Below, one piece after another: positions 1-7,366 of a DNA stretch of 64,000 nucleotides. This DNA is from Gemmatimonadota bacterium. GTDB taxonomy: Bacteria; Gemmatimonadota; Gemmatimonadetes; Longimicrobiales; Gaopeijiaceae. Each line of letters opens with the position of its first letter. The first letter of the stretch is position 1. The translations under genes and the position numbers were made by a program. The stretch is from positions 1 to 64,000 of the forward strand of contig JADFSR010000001.1 of the NCBI GenBank assembly GCA_022560615.1. Direction: 5' to 3'. The notes under the pieces are model-generated. The model saw nothing but the letters and a program-made list of their open reading frames with translations. It ran no database searches and had not been told where the DNA came from.

Positions 1-108
1 GAGCGCGGCATCGTCTCGCTCGAGTCGTACCGCCAGCAGGTCGAGGCGGGCGTGGCCGCGGATACCGCGTCCGAGCCTTCAGTCCGGGAACCGGTGGCTA
101 CGGGCTAG
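1..108 (+). CDS. C-terminal end of an unidentified protein (partial)
   Basis: Frame 1 is open from the first base and ends at TAG 106-108, giving a 35-residue tail that starts ERGIVSLESYRQ and ends in a low-complexity Ala/Glu/Val/Pro stretch. The start lies outside the window. It sits only 6 bp before ctaA in the same direction, so it probably shares a transcript with haem A synthase. A cytochrome oxidase or haem biosynthesis partner would fit that context, but the tail itself carries no recognisable motif, so no function is assigned. Confidence 0.55.
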   Translation, partial: ERGIVSLESYRQQVEAGVAADTASEPSVREPVATG

Positions 109-114
109 CCCCAG

Positions 115-1029
115 ATGCTTCACAGGCGTGCGTTCACCGTGACCGTCGCGTGGACTCTCCTCCTGTTGTATCTGGGGAGCGTCGTGCACGCGACGGAGTC
201 GAGCCTGGCCTGCCCTGATTGGCCCACATGTTTCGGGACCATGCTTCCCGTGATGTCGGGCGGCGTCTTCTGGGAGCACCTCCACCGCCTCGTCGCGGGA
301 GGGCTCCTGCTCATGTTCGGTCTCGCGACCTGGCTGGCCAGAAAGGAAACCGCCGACCGCCCGTGGATCTTCAAGGCCTGCCTGGCGGGCATGACTCTAC
401 TCGTCATCCAGGCAGTGGTAGGGGGACTCACCGTCATCTACCGGCTGCCGGACCTCGTCTCGACCACCCACCTGGGCTTGGCCCTGCTCTTTCTCGTGTT
501 GGCCACGGTCCTCGCGTCGGCGACGAGCTGGTCACGGGAAGCGTCACCGCTGGACGCCGGGGTCGCGAGCCGGGTGACCAAGTTCGCCACAGCAGTAAGC
601 GTCCTAGTCTTTCTCCAATCCGTGATCGGTGGCCTCGTTCGCCACACGGACGCGGGCATGGCATGTCCGGACGCCCCACTCTGTCTCGGCCGGCTCGTTC
701 CGCCGCTCGTGAACATGCCCATCGTTCTCCACTTCGGGCACCGGGTGGTCGGGATGCTCGAGCTCGTAGCGATCGTGTGGCTCGCGATCTGGGTCGTGCG
801 CCAGGGCACGACCGCCGCCATACGTACGTGGGCGTTGCTCGCTGCCGGTCTGGTCGTCGCCCAGGTGTCACTGGGCTTTCTCTCGGTACTCACGGTGCTG
901 GCCGTGATCCCGGTCTCCTTCCACACGCTGGGCGCGGCCGCTCTGCTCACCGCCCTCGTGCACTTGGCGACAGTCACACGTGTCGCCGCCAGGACGCCCA
1001 CGCGGGCTCCACAGACCCAGGTGGCCTGA
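115..1029 (+). CDS. ctaA: Haem A synthase, CtaA/COX15 family
   Basis: Integral membrane enzyme that oxidises the C8 methyl of haem O to the formyl group of haem A for cytochrome aa3 oxidases. The 304-residue product has about eight hydrophobic segments in two homologous halves. Each half carries the family signatures: a Cys pair in an extracytoplasmic loop (C33-PDWPT-C39, and again ACPDAPLCLG near residue 185) and haem-ligand His motifs (EHLHR, TTHLGLA, HFGHR, SFHTLGA). Length is normal for bacterial CtaA. ATG 115 has no clear Shine-Dalgarno and follows the upstream gene by 6 bp, consistent with translational coupling. The gene implies aerobic respiration with a haem-A oxidase. Confidence 0.93.
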   Translation: MLHRRAFTVTVAWTLLLLYLGSVVHATESSLACPDWPTCFGTMLPVMSGGVFWEHLHRLVAGGLLLMFGLATWLARKETADRPWIFKACLAGMTLLVIQAVVGGLTVIYRLPDLVSTTHLGLALLFLVLATVLASATSWSREASPLDAGVASRVTKFATAVSVLVFLQSVIGGLVRHTDAGMACPDAPLCLGRLVPPLVNMPIVLHFGHRVVGMLELVAIVWLAIWVVRQGTTAAIRTWALLAAGLVVAQVSLGFLSVLTVLAVIPVSFHTLGAAALLTALVHLATVTRVAARTPTRAPQTQVA

Positions 1030-1044
1030 GCTTCTCGTGGAGCG

Positions 1045-1953
1045 GTGAGCGAGAGTCCTGCCGGAGGTCGCTGGCTCGGGTACCTGGAGGCGATCGTAGC
1101 GGCGTGCCTCTGGGGGTCCTCCGGCATCTTTGCGGTGCACCTCTTCCGCATGGGTGTGCCGCCCGAGAGCGTGGCTCTGCTTCGTCCAGCGGTCGGCGCG
1201 CTGGTCTTGGTCGCCGTGTTCGGGGTCCTACGCCCCGCGTCGCTGCGCGTCAGCCGAAGCGGGCTTCTCATTCTCGGGCTCGGAGGCGGCGTCGCGGTCG
1301 GCATCTTCCAGTTGGCATACCATCTGTCGACCGATGCGGTCGGAGTGCCCACGACGGTTGCGCTGCTGTACTTGGCACCGGCGGTCGTGGTTGCCGCGGC
1401 AGGGCCACTCTTGGGCGAGTGGCCTACCCGTACTCGGGCGGCGCTCGTGGTCGTGACCCTCGTCGGCGTCTGGCTCTCCGTCGCGGGCGCCGATGACGTG
1501 CCCGCGGTTTTCGGTTCGGTCGGACTGGCCTGGGGAGGGCTGGCTGGCCTCAGCTATGCCGCCTACACGCTCTTCGGTCGCTTCGCGAGCGCGCGCTATG
1601 GCGCCGTGCCGACTGTGGTCTACAGCACGATCGGCGCGTGCGTCATGCTCACCGCGACCCTCCTGTCCACCGAGGGCGCAATCGAGCTTCCGGACACAGC
1701 GACCGCGTGGGGGCTGATCATGGTCTTCGGCGCCACCACGATCGCGCTCGCGCAATTCCTATTCTTCGATGCATTGGCGAGGATCGAGGCGAGCCGAGCC
1801 TCTCTCGCGACGGCGATCGAACCGGTCGTGGCTGCGATCCTCGCGACGCTACTTCTGGACCAAGGTCTGCGGTCCGTGGGTTGGATTGGAATCGCATTGG
1901 TGGCCGCAAGCGTTGTCGGCGTGGGAGTGACAGGGCGCCGCGCTGGTCCCTAA
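1045..1953 (+). CDS. EamA/DMT-family transporter
   Basis: Ten-helix drug/metabolite transporter fold of 302 residues made of two EamA repeats (about residues 10-140 and 155-297). Signatures visible are the N-terminal AACLWGSSGIF, the ALLYLAPAVVVAAA segment closing repeat 1, SYAAYTLFGRFA opening repeat 2, and ASLATAIEPVVAAILA near the end. Start is GTG 1045 with GGAG just upstream. Members export or import small metabolites and amino acids; substrate cannot be read from sequence. It follows ctaA by 15 bp and may be cotranscribed, though no functional link is known. Confidence 0.88.
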   Translation: MSESPAGGRWLGYLEAIVAACLWGSSGIFAVHLFRMGVPPESVALLRPAVGALVLVAVFGVLRPASLRVSRSGLLILGLGGGVAVGIFQLAYHLSTDAVGVPTTVALLYLAPAVVVAAAGPLLGEWPTRTRAALVVVTLVGVWLSVAGADDVPAVFGSVGLAWGGLAGLSYAAYTLFGRFASARYGAVPTVVYSTIGACVMLTATLLSTEGAIELPDTATAWGLIMVFGATTIALAQFLFFDALARIEASRASLATAIEPVVAAILATLLLDQGLRSVGWIGIALVAASVVGVGVTGRRAGP

Positions 1954-1963
1954 CCGGCCCAGC

Positions 1964-2809
1964 TCAATTACTCTCGAACGATACCTCGACCTCAGCGCCA
2001 CCCTCCGGGGCGTTGCGAAGCTCCACGCGTCCACCCATGCCTTCGATGAGCGTGCGTGCGTGGGGCAGACCCAGCCCGAGCCCCTCCTTCGACGTCGAGT
2101 AGAACGGGTCGAACGCCCGCTTGAACGCCTCCTCCGTAAAGCCCTCGCCGCGGTCTCGCACGGTGACCAGAACACGACCGTCGACGGCCTGGACCGTAAC
2201 GTCGACCGTCGCACCTCCTCCGAAGCGGCCGGCGTTGTGGAGGATGAGGTACAGGCTGTCCATGAGCACCTGGGCATTCACCGTGGCGCGTACCGAGGCT
2301 TCGGCCAATTGGATCCGGACTGCCAGGTCCTGGTCAGCAGCAAATTCGCGAGCTACGTGCTGCACGAGCGGCACGAGGTCGCGGACTTCGCTCTCGCCGG
2401 CGGGCTCCTCCAGAAAGAAGTTCAAGTCCTCGAGGGCGCCGAGCGCGCGCTGGATGCGTTCACGCAGCTCACCAGCACGTGCCTCGCGACCTGCGCCCGC
2501 GAGCGGAACGCGCACGCTCGCATCCAGGAACACGCTCACGCGTCCGATCGCTTCTTTCAGAGCTGCCCGTCGCTCGGTCTCCCGAGGGGCCCAGCCTTGC
2601 TCCAGCGCAGCGTACAGCTCTTCCTCCGGCGAGCCGGCGGCGGCCTGAGGGCGTCGACCCCGACGGATGGCGTCGGCCGCTGCAGTGAGGCGCCGCTCTG
2701 CCTCAGCGCGCCCCTCCCCGACTCCCGCCGAATGTGCGCCGGAGCGTCCCAACAGAAAGCCCGCAACGCCGAGCACGACCCCAATGGCGATTCCGATCCC
2801 GATCTCCAT
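1964..2809 (-). CDS. Histidine-kinase-like ATPase lacking a phosphoacceptor His
   Basis: 281 residues: one N-terminal membrane helix (about 3-22), a charged coiled segment, a helical dimerisation-like region (85-135), then a GHKL ATPase domain (175-281). N-box (LILHNAGRF, N192), G1 (RDRGEGF, D219), F-box (FDPFYSTSKEG) and G2 (GLGLGL, 243-248) are intact, so ATP binding is likely. In the expected H-box position the sequence reads FLDASVRVPLAG, resembling FLxxSHExRTPL with the His-Glu pair missing. It may therefore be a pseudo-kinase or act on another protein. No response regulator is adjacent. ATG 2809 has GGAG five bases upstream. Confidence 0.8.
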   Translation of the reverse strand: MEIGIGIAIGVVLGVAGFLLGRSGAHSAGVGEGRAEAERRLTAAADAIRRGRRPQAAAGSPEEELYAALEQGWAPRETERRAALKEAIGRVSVFLDASVRVPLAGAGREARAGELRERIQRALGALEDLNFFLEEPAGESEVRDLVPLVQHVAREFAADQDLAVRIQLAEASVRATVNAQVLMDSLYLILHNAGRFGGGATVDVTVQAVDGRVLVTVRDRGEGFTEEAFKRAFDPFYSTSKEGLGLGLPHARTLIEGMGGRVELRNAPEGGAEVEVSFESN

Positions 2810-2884
2810 GCTGCTCCAGTACGATTGAAGCGGACCCCGTCAGACCCCCAATAGCTCCGCGAGCATCACCATATGACCCCTTCT

Positions 2885-3589
2885 CTACCGTTCACCAGCC
2901 TCCACGCGCTCGGAGGAGTCCGCCTCTGACTGTATGTCCTCGGCCGGCTCGTCGATGAACATCCCCTCCCATCGACACTGGTCGTCGCCGCGGGCCTGGC
3001 ACAGGGTGTGTTTCACTTGGACCACGCCTCCTCCGGTTTGCTCGAGGATCTCCTGGCAGAAGCCGGACAGGAAGTGACACGCCTCTCCTCCCGGATCACT
3101 CTCGATAAAAACGAGCGCTCTCCCTTCCACGGAGAATGGGCCTCGGCCGAAGCCTCCGACGCGGCGGCCGAAGAGTCGTTTGAGGCGCCGCTTGACCCTC
3201 CCACGTGCCACAGCGTATTGAACGCGCTGAGGCACGACTCGCGTCCACCGGCTCGGGCGCTCCATCGAAGCGAGGAGCCGCCCGGCACCGTAGAAGACCT
3301 CTTCGCCGTCAGGTCGCCGGATGATCAGCCGGAAGAGGTCCAGGACCTCCGCATCCGCGAGGCGAACCCCCTTCTTCACATCTCTCTGATAGGTACGGAT
3401 CTGTCGGCCGACCACGTCGCTCAGGCCCAGCCGGCGAGGCATGGTTTGGGTCGGATCTTCCGCCTCTAGGATCTCGCCAGGGAGGTCCTGATCTCGGAGC
3501 ATCTCGAGCAGACGCAATCCGACGATGGCTTGGACGCGTCGTGTTGGGGTGGAGACAGTCAACTCGCTCCCGGCCTTGTGGGGGGGCAC
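2885..3589 (-). CDS. V4R (4-vinyl-reductase-like) domain protein
   Basis: 234 residues. The C-terminal half (about 115-210) shows the V4R pattern: GGEACHFLSGFCQEIL followed by a Cys-rich closing block, TLCQARGDDQC. Cys171, Cys178, Cys197 and Cys205 are in the positions used for metal or ligand binding in this family, which senses hydrocarbons, lipids or similar small molecules. The N-terminal 110 residues (TRRVQAIVGLRLLEML onward) are helical and unassigned; a basic stretch (RVKRRLKRLFGRRVGG, 131-146) is unusual. GTG 3589 is used here; TTG 3562, preceded by GGGAG, is an alternative. The gene lies beside the His-less kinase in the same direction, so the pair could form a sensory unit, which is inference. 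Confidence 0.72.
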   Translation of the reverse strand: MPPHKAGSELTVSTPTRRVQAIVGLRLLEMLRDQDLPGEILEAEDPTQTMPRRLGLSDVVGRQIRTYQRDVKKGVRLADAEVLDLFRLIIRRPDGEEVFYGAGRLLASMERPSRWTRVVPQRVQYAVARGRVKRRLKRLFGRRVGGFGRGPFSVEGRALVFIESDPGGEACHFLSGFCQEILEQTGGGVVQVKHTLCQARGDDQCRWEGMFIDEPAEDIQSEADSSERVEAGER

Positions 3590-3892
3590 TCGGAACCAAT
3601 CTCACAGCGCTCGAGCCTCGCTGCAACGCACGGCTTTCATGGATGGCCAACGTTTCTTGAACAACGTACCAATTTGAGAGTGACACCCCGACGTGTGCGC
3701 GGTATATAGGAGGTACGTTCGGAACCTTGGTTCCGAGTTGATGCGTGAGCGGGGCGAGTGCAGAGCTTTCTCGTGGCCCACCCTGGGGGGGCTAGTTCTT
3801 CGTGCCATTGAGAGTCTTTGCCTCCCCCGCTTTCGCTTGCGCGAAGGTCCCGGCCCGTACCGCGCCACCTCCGCTTCCGGTAGCTTAGCGGC
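3590..3892. other. Intergenic region between divergent V4R and E1-alpha genes
   Basis: 303 bp without a credible gene on either strand. It separates two divergent transcription units and so must hold both promoters. GGTATATAGG (around 3701-3710) resembles a -10 element, and an 8-bp-arm inverted repeat lies just after it. Apart from those I see nothing conserved. Confidence 0.5.
3719..3736. promoter_or_regulatory. Inverted repeat, possible operator
   Basis: TCGGAACC-TT-GGTTCCGA: two perfect 8-bp arms around two bases, placed about 10 bp after a TATATA stretch in the divergent promoter region. The symmetry is typical of a dimeric regulator site. Which regulator binds is unknown. Confidence 0.4.
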
Positions 3893-5011
3893 ATGAAGCG
3901 CTATCCAGCATTCGATCCTCCCGAATACGTCGACTGGACCCCCGATCCGGCGCTGGTCCGCTCGTTCGCAGAGCGCCTTCAAGCCGACGCCGATCGCAGT
4001 CGGATCGTGGCGCAACTGGGCGAAAACGACCTGGTCGCGATGTACCGAGATTTGCTGCGCACTCGACTTCACGACATCGGGCTCAAGCGATGGGTCCACA
4101 CTGGCATCATCTCCAAGGCGTGGCTCGGCACCGGCGAAGAGGCGGTCACAGTAGGCTCCGTGAGCGCGCTCGCTCCGGCAAGGGACGTGGTGAGCCCGAT
4201 GATTCGCAACGCGGGCGCCCTACACATGATGGGCATGCCGTTGTCGGACATGTTCCGCGGGTACCTGTCCACCAGCGACTCTCCGAGTCGTGGGCGTGAC
4301 CTGCACATCGGCGACCTGCCCAACGGCATCATCCAACCGATCAGCCACATGGGAACGAGCGTCACGATCATGGCCGGCGTCGCTCTGGCCGCGGTCAGTC
4401 GAGGAGAGGACCGAGTGGCCCTCACCTGGGTCGGCGACGGAGCCACCAAGACCGCCGCTTGTCACGAAGGCATGAACTTCGCAGCAGTGCAGAATCTCCC
4501 GGTCATCTTCGTGATTCAAAACAACCAGGTGGCTCTCGGAACCCGCATCGAGCAGCATGGTGCCGGCGATCTGCACGACTGGCCGGCGATGTACGGGATC
4601 GAGCATTGGATCTGTGACGGCAACAACGTTCTCGACGTGTTCGCCGCCACCCGGATCGCCGCGGAAAGGTGCCGGGCGGGCCAGGGGCCGGCGGTTGTCG
4701 TGGCCGACACCTTCAGGATGGGCGGCCACGCCACCCACGATGAAAGGGAGGCGAGGGACACCTTCGCGCCCGAGCTGTTCGCGGCTTGGGGCCGACGGGA
4801 TCCTATCGGCCTCTTCGAGGCTTACCTGGAAGAACACGGTATCGGAACCGAGACGCTGCTGACCATCGAAGCTGAGGTGACGGACGAGATCGAACGCGCG
4901 GCGGCGGAAGCTCTCGCTTCCCGCGACCGGATTCCAGCACCGGAACAGGCTCTCTACGAGGGCTTTTCCGAAGGAGGGGTCCTGATCGGCCTGGAAAACA
5001 GGCCGATCTGA
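3893..5011 (+). CDS. Thiamine-diphosphate-dependent 2-oxo acid dehydrogenase, E1 alpha subunit
   Basis: 372 residues, usual length for the alpha chain of E1 of the pyruvate or branched-chain 2-oxo acid dehydrogenase complexes. The ThDP/Mg motif is complete: GDGATKTAACHEG (181 onward) ending in IQNNQ around residue 210. The substrate-side blocks MIRNAGALHMMG and RGRDLHIGDLP match the family. The enzyme decarboxylates a 2-oxo acid and passes the acyl group to E2 lipoyl. No E1 beta, E2 or E3 gene is adjacent, so the partner must be elsewhere. ATG 3893 lacks a strong Shine-Dalgarno. Whether the substrate is pyruvate, a branched-chain oxo acid or acetoin cannot be told. Confidence 0.87.
   Translation: MKRYPAFDPPEYVDWTPDPALVRSFAERLQADADRSRIVAQLGENDLVAMYRDLLRTRLHDIGLKRWVHTGIISKAWLGTGEEAVTVGSVSALAPARDVVSPMIRNAGALHMMGMPLSDMFRGYLSTSDSPSRGRDLHIGDLPNGIIQPISHMGTSVTIMAGVALAAVSRGEDRVALTWVGDGATKTAACHEGMNFAAVQNLPVIFVIQNNQVALGTRIEQHGAGDLHDWPAMYGIEHWICDGNNVLDVFAATRIAAERCRAGQGPAVVVADTFRMGGHATHDEREARDTFAPELFAAWGRRDPIGLFEAYLEEHGIGTETLLTIEAEVTDEIERAAAEALASRDRIPAPEQALYEGFSEGGVLIGLENRPI
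4984..5008 (+). other. 10-bp stem-loop over the end of the E1-alpha gene
   Basis: GATCGGCCTG-GAAAA-CAGGCCGATC is a perfect 10-bp stem with a 5-base loop lying in the last codons and touching the TGA stop at 5009-5011. No T-run follows, so it is not a textbook intrinsic terminator. It could protect the transcript 3' end or slow termination before the ECF sigma gene. Confidence 0.55.
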
Positions 5012-5030
5012 GGTATCTTCAGTACAGAAA

Positions 5031-5045
5031 TGAGAATGATTCTCG
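5031..5045. promoter_or_regulatory. Fur-box-like 7-1-7 inverted repeat
   Basis: TGAGAATGATTCTCG, whose core GAGAAT-G-ATTCTC is a perfect inverted repeat. It matches the 7-1-7 Fur half-site scheme TGATAAT-N-ATTATCA at 11 of 14 positions. It lies 26 bp before the start codon of the ECF sigma gene, where bound repressor would block transcription. Assignment to Fur is by resemblance only. Confidence 0.45.
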
Positions 5046-5071
5046 ACTAGCGACTGAGAAGCCCCGGAACA

Positions 5072-5701
5072 ATGGTCAACGCCGACCCCAAACAGCTCCG
5101 TGAATTCCTGCAGGCCACACCGCTGGAGGATCTCACCGACGAGCAGCTGGTCACCGTGCATCTGGACGGACGTCCTGGCGCGTTCCAGCGTCTGTACGAT
5201 CGGTACCGGGACCGGCTCATCCACTTCATCACGCGCAAGACCGGTGATGGCGATCGGGCGCAGGACCTCGTGCAAGAGGCGTTCATCAGAGTGACGAGGC
5301 ACCTGCATCGTTTCGACACGTCGAAGAAGTTCTCGACTTGGGTCTATACGATTGCGAGCAATCTCTCCAAGAATGAACTGCGCAACCGTTCCAGAAGCCC
5401 ACTCGTGCTCTTTCAGAGGCTCACGAGCAATTGGGATGACGACCACCGTCCTCTGCAGTTCGAGGACTACTCGATGCGCCCGGACGACCTCTACCGGAAA
5501 CGGTTTCTACGGCGACTCGTCGAAGACACGGTGAAGGAGCTGCCGGAGCACCATCGTCTCGTCTTCCGCCTTCGCGAGCTGGAAGGGAAGAGCTACGAGG
5601 AGATCTCTCAGATAACGGGAGTGAACCTCGGAACGGTGAAGAGCCGCCTGCACCGCGCGCGGAACTCGTTCGCCCAACGTATCGAGCCCTTCCTCAACTG
5701 A
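5072..5701 (+). CDS. ECF-type RNA polymerase sigma factor
   Basis: 209 residues. Region 2 (about 35-105) carries FQRLYDRYRDRLIHFITR, the DLVQEAFIRV core-binding helix and FSTWVYTIASN; region 4 (about 150-200) carries LPEHHRLVFRLRELEG, YEEISQ and the helix-turn-helix GTVKSRLHRARNSFAQR. The linker is longer than usual (about 50 residues) and acidic. No anti-sigma gene follows; instead a PspA-like gene begins 22 bp downstream, suggesting an envelope-stress unit. A Fur-like site lies immediately upstream, hinting at iron or oxidative control. Confidence 0.93.
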   Translation: MVNADPKQLREFLQATPLEDLTDEQLVTVHLDGRPGAFQRLYDRYRDRLIHFITRKTGDGDRAQDLVQEAFIRVTRHLHRFDTSKKFSTWVYTIASNLSKNELRNRSRSPLVLFQRLTSNWDDDHRPLQFEDYSMRPDDLYRKRFLRRLVEDTVKELPEHHRLVFRLRELEGKSYEEISQITGVNLGTVKSRLHRARNSFAQRIEPFLN

Positions 5702-5723
5702 AGCGCCCCCATCTGACAGGGCA

Positions 5724-6392
5724 ATGTTCGAAAATTTGAGATCCGCGTTCCGCGAAGCGTACGAGAACTTCAACAAGGAGCTCAACCGGGAGCATGTTCC
5801 GGAGACGGTCAATCGCCTGATCGGTGGCATGGTCGACGAGATCACCGACGTGAAGGCCGAGATCGGCAACCTCGAGAGCCAGATCAGAAAAGCTCTGGCG
5901 GAGGCCGAGAAGGAGAAGGTCCAGGCTGCGACCTGTCGGCGACGCGAGAAGATGGCCCGCGGGATCCGCGACTCCGAAACGGCGGACGTCGCCGCTCAGT
6001 TCGCCGAGAAGCACGAGGAACATCAACAGTTGCTCGAGCAGAAGGCGAAGGCACTCAAGGCCGAGCGCGACTTCCGTCGAGAGGAAGTCGAAGAGATGAT
6101 GGCGAAGGTCAAGGAGGCTCGGGCCAAACGTGACTCGCTGTCGGCTACTGCCGGCCGGTCGGGCGCACGCGAGTCGATATCGGCGGCGGACGAACTCTTC
6201 AGCGAACTCGACCGCATGGCCGGGAAGATCGACGATGCGCACGCCAAGGGTGAGGCGGCCGAAGCGTTCTCGAATCTGGACCTGGGTCCAGAGCAGTCGG
6301 ACTACCACATCGACCTGAACGAGGCGCCGCCACCGGAGCCGGACTACGACGCGCGCCTGGCAGAACTCAAGCGCAGGATGGGCGAGGGCTAG
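5724..6392 (+). CDS. PspA/IM30-like coiled-coil protein
   Basis: 222 residues, almost entirely helical and charged. The first 130 residues form a long coiled coil (TDVKAEIGNLESQIRKALAE, then EKHEEHQQLLEQKAKALKAE), and residues 170-190 (ELFSELDRMAGKIDDAHAKG) resemble the closing helices of PspA/Vipp1. The C-terminal 35 residues are acidic and Pro-rich with YHIDLNEAPPPEPDYDARL, resembling disordered tails. PspA proteins bind stressed inner membranes; the placement directly after an ECF sigma gene supports that role. Similarity is structural rather than by strict motif, so a generic coiled-coil protein is the alternative. Confidence 0.6.
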   Translation: MFENLRSAFREAYENFNKELNREHVPETVNRLIGGMVDEITDVKAEIGNLESQIRKALAEAEKEKVQAATCRRREKMARGIRDSETADVAAQFAEKHEEHQQLLEQKAKALKAERDFRREEVEEMMAKVKEARAKRDSLSATAGRSGARESISAADELFSELDRMAGKIDDAHAKGEAAEAFSNLDLGPEQSDYHIDLNEAPPPEPDYDARLAELKRRMGEG

Positions 6393-6411
6393 CCCAGGGC
6401 TAGTCCAGTCT

Positions 6412-6427
6412 AGCGGCCCGGGCTGCT
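6412..6427. terminator. Possible bidirectional terminator hairpin
   Basis: AGCGGCCCGGGCTGCT is self-complementary except at one pair and lies exactly where the PspA-like gene and the minus-strand gene converge. A second palindrome, GGGCTAGCCC (6387-6396), overlaps the PspA-like stop. Neither is followed by a T-run. Confidence 0.3.
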
Positions 6428-6917
6428 AAGGCACCTTGCCGGCGAAGTCCCTCAAGAAGAGCAGCCCCGCACACTCGCCGGCCAAGAAGAGGATGTCCTC
6501 CCGGATGCTCGCGGAGAGTTCGCCAACCCTCTTATCACCGCCGTCCACTGCCAGGTGCCAGATTCGGTCCCCTCGCGCACCGAGGAAGATGGTGACGCCC
6601 TCAGCTCCGTAGTCGTGCAAGGCGGGCGGCTCACCGTCCTCCGACAGCGGAATCGCGTCTTGGTCGATCTCCAGCCGTGCGGGATCTTGACCGAGGTCGA
6701 GGACGAGAAACGCGTGAGGAGCATCATCTCCAGAAGTGTCGCGCCACACGATCGCGCCGCGCTCACCTTGTGTCAGGTAGATGGTTCGCCACAGCGGTAG
6801 GGCGAACCGAGACTGTTCACCATCCGCGCCCCAAAGCGCGAACGCTCCCCGTGCAGGCTCCTCCCCCTTCGATTCCCGCTTGAGATACTTGGTCAGGTCG
6901 ATGATCTCATCGCTCAT
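6426..6917 (-). CDS. Conserved-looking hypothetical protein, cytoplasmic
   Basis: 163 residues, acidic, no signal peptide and no membrane helix. It begins MSDEIIDLTKYLKRES, a short amphipathic segment, followed by beta-rich sequence (SRFALPLWRTIYL, APHAFLVLDLGQDPARL, GVTIFLGARGDRIWHLAV) and a final helix (IREDILFLAGECAGLLFLRD). I do not recognise a family. It converges with the PspA-like gene and diverges from the next gene across the 28-bp palindrome. Confidence 0.65.
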   Translation of the reverse strand: MSDEIIDLTKYLKRESKGEEPARGAFALWGADGEQSRFALPLWRTIYLTQGERGAIVWRDTSGDDAPHAFLVLDLGQDPARLEIDQDAIPLSEDGEPPALHDYGAEGVTIFLGARGDRIWHLAVDGGDKRVGELSASIREDILFLAGECAGLLFLRDFAGKVP

Positions 6918-6954
6918 TAGACCAAGAAAGGGCGACCCGCTACGCGCGTCAACG

Positions 6955-6982
6955 ACCCAAGAAGGCTGCAGCCTTCTTGGGT
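6955..6982. repeat. 28-bp perfect palindrome
   Basis: The 14-base half-site ACCCAAGAAGGCTG is followed directly by its exact reverse complement, with no central spacer. It sits between the divergent starts of the 163-residue protein (6917) and the small membrane protein (about 7082). It could be an operator of a dimeric or tetrameric regulator, a terminator-like cruciform, or a remnant of a palindromic element. Confidence 0.7.
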
Positions 6983-7081
6983 GCGGTCCGGAGTCTGGCT
7001 CTCCCCAGGGGCTTCGGGTAGATTTGCCGGGCCTGAGAAATCATGTGGAAGAGCACGCATTCACGGGGTCAGTGGCGCGAG

Positions 7082-7360
7082 ATGCAGAACTGGATCGGTG
7101 TAGCGATTTGGATCGTGATGGGGGCCGTAATCGGTCTTACGATGAAGGCACTCGTCAAGCGGCCCGAGGAAACGCAGGGGCACACCGTTGTGCTCGCCGT
7201 GCTTGGCTCGTTCGCTGCGGTCATCGGAGGCATGCTCGGCGTCGGGATCTTCCACCTGTACGAGCCATTGGCGCTGAGCGCAGGAGGGATGGCGGGCGGG
7301 GCGGTCTTCTCCGTAGTGATGACGTTCGTCTACCGTTGGGGCATCCGGGGACTGATCTAG
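7082..7360 (+). CDS. Small membrane protein, GlsB/YeaQ-like
   Basis: 92 residues with three hydrophobic helices: IGVAIWIVMGAVIGLTMKAL, VVLAVLGSFAAVIGGMLGVG and GGAVFSVVMTFVYRWGI. The helix lengths, the Gly-rich second helix and the short charged loop after helix 1 (KALVKRPEETQGH) resemble the transglycosylase-associated (GlsB/YeaQ/YmgE) family of stress-linked membrane proteins. ATG 7082 is chosen because it starts just before helix 1; ATG 7043 in the same frame would add 13 polar residues. No strong ribosome-binding site marks either. Confidence 0.62.
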   Translation: MQNWIGVAIWIVMGAVIGLTMKALVKRPEETQGHTVVLAVLGSFAAVIGGMLGVGIFHLYEPLALSAGGMAGGAVFSVVMTFVYRWGIRGLI

Positions 7361-7366
7361 AAGTCC

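Noticed and set aside
219-1496. A 425-codon plus-strand frame across ctaA and the EamA gene
   Set aside because: Overlaps two well-supported genes in another frame and is dominated by Arg, Gly and Pro.
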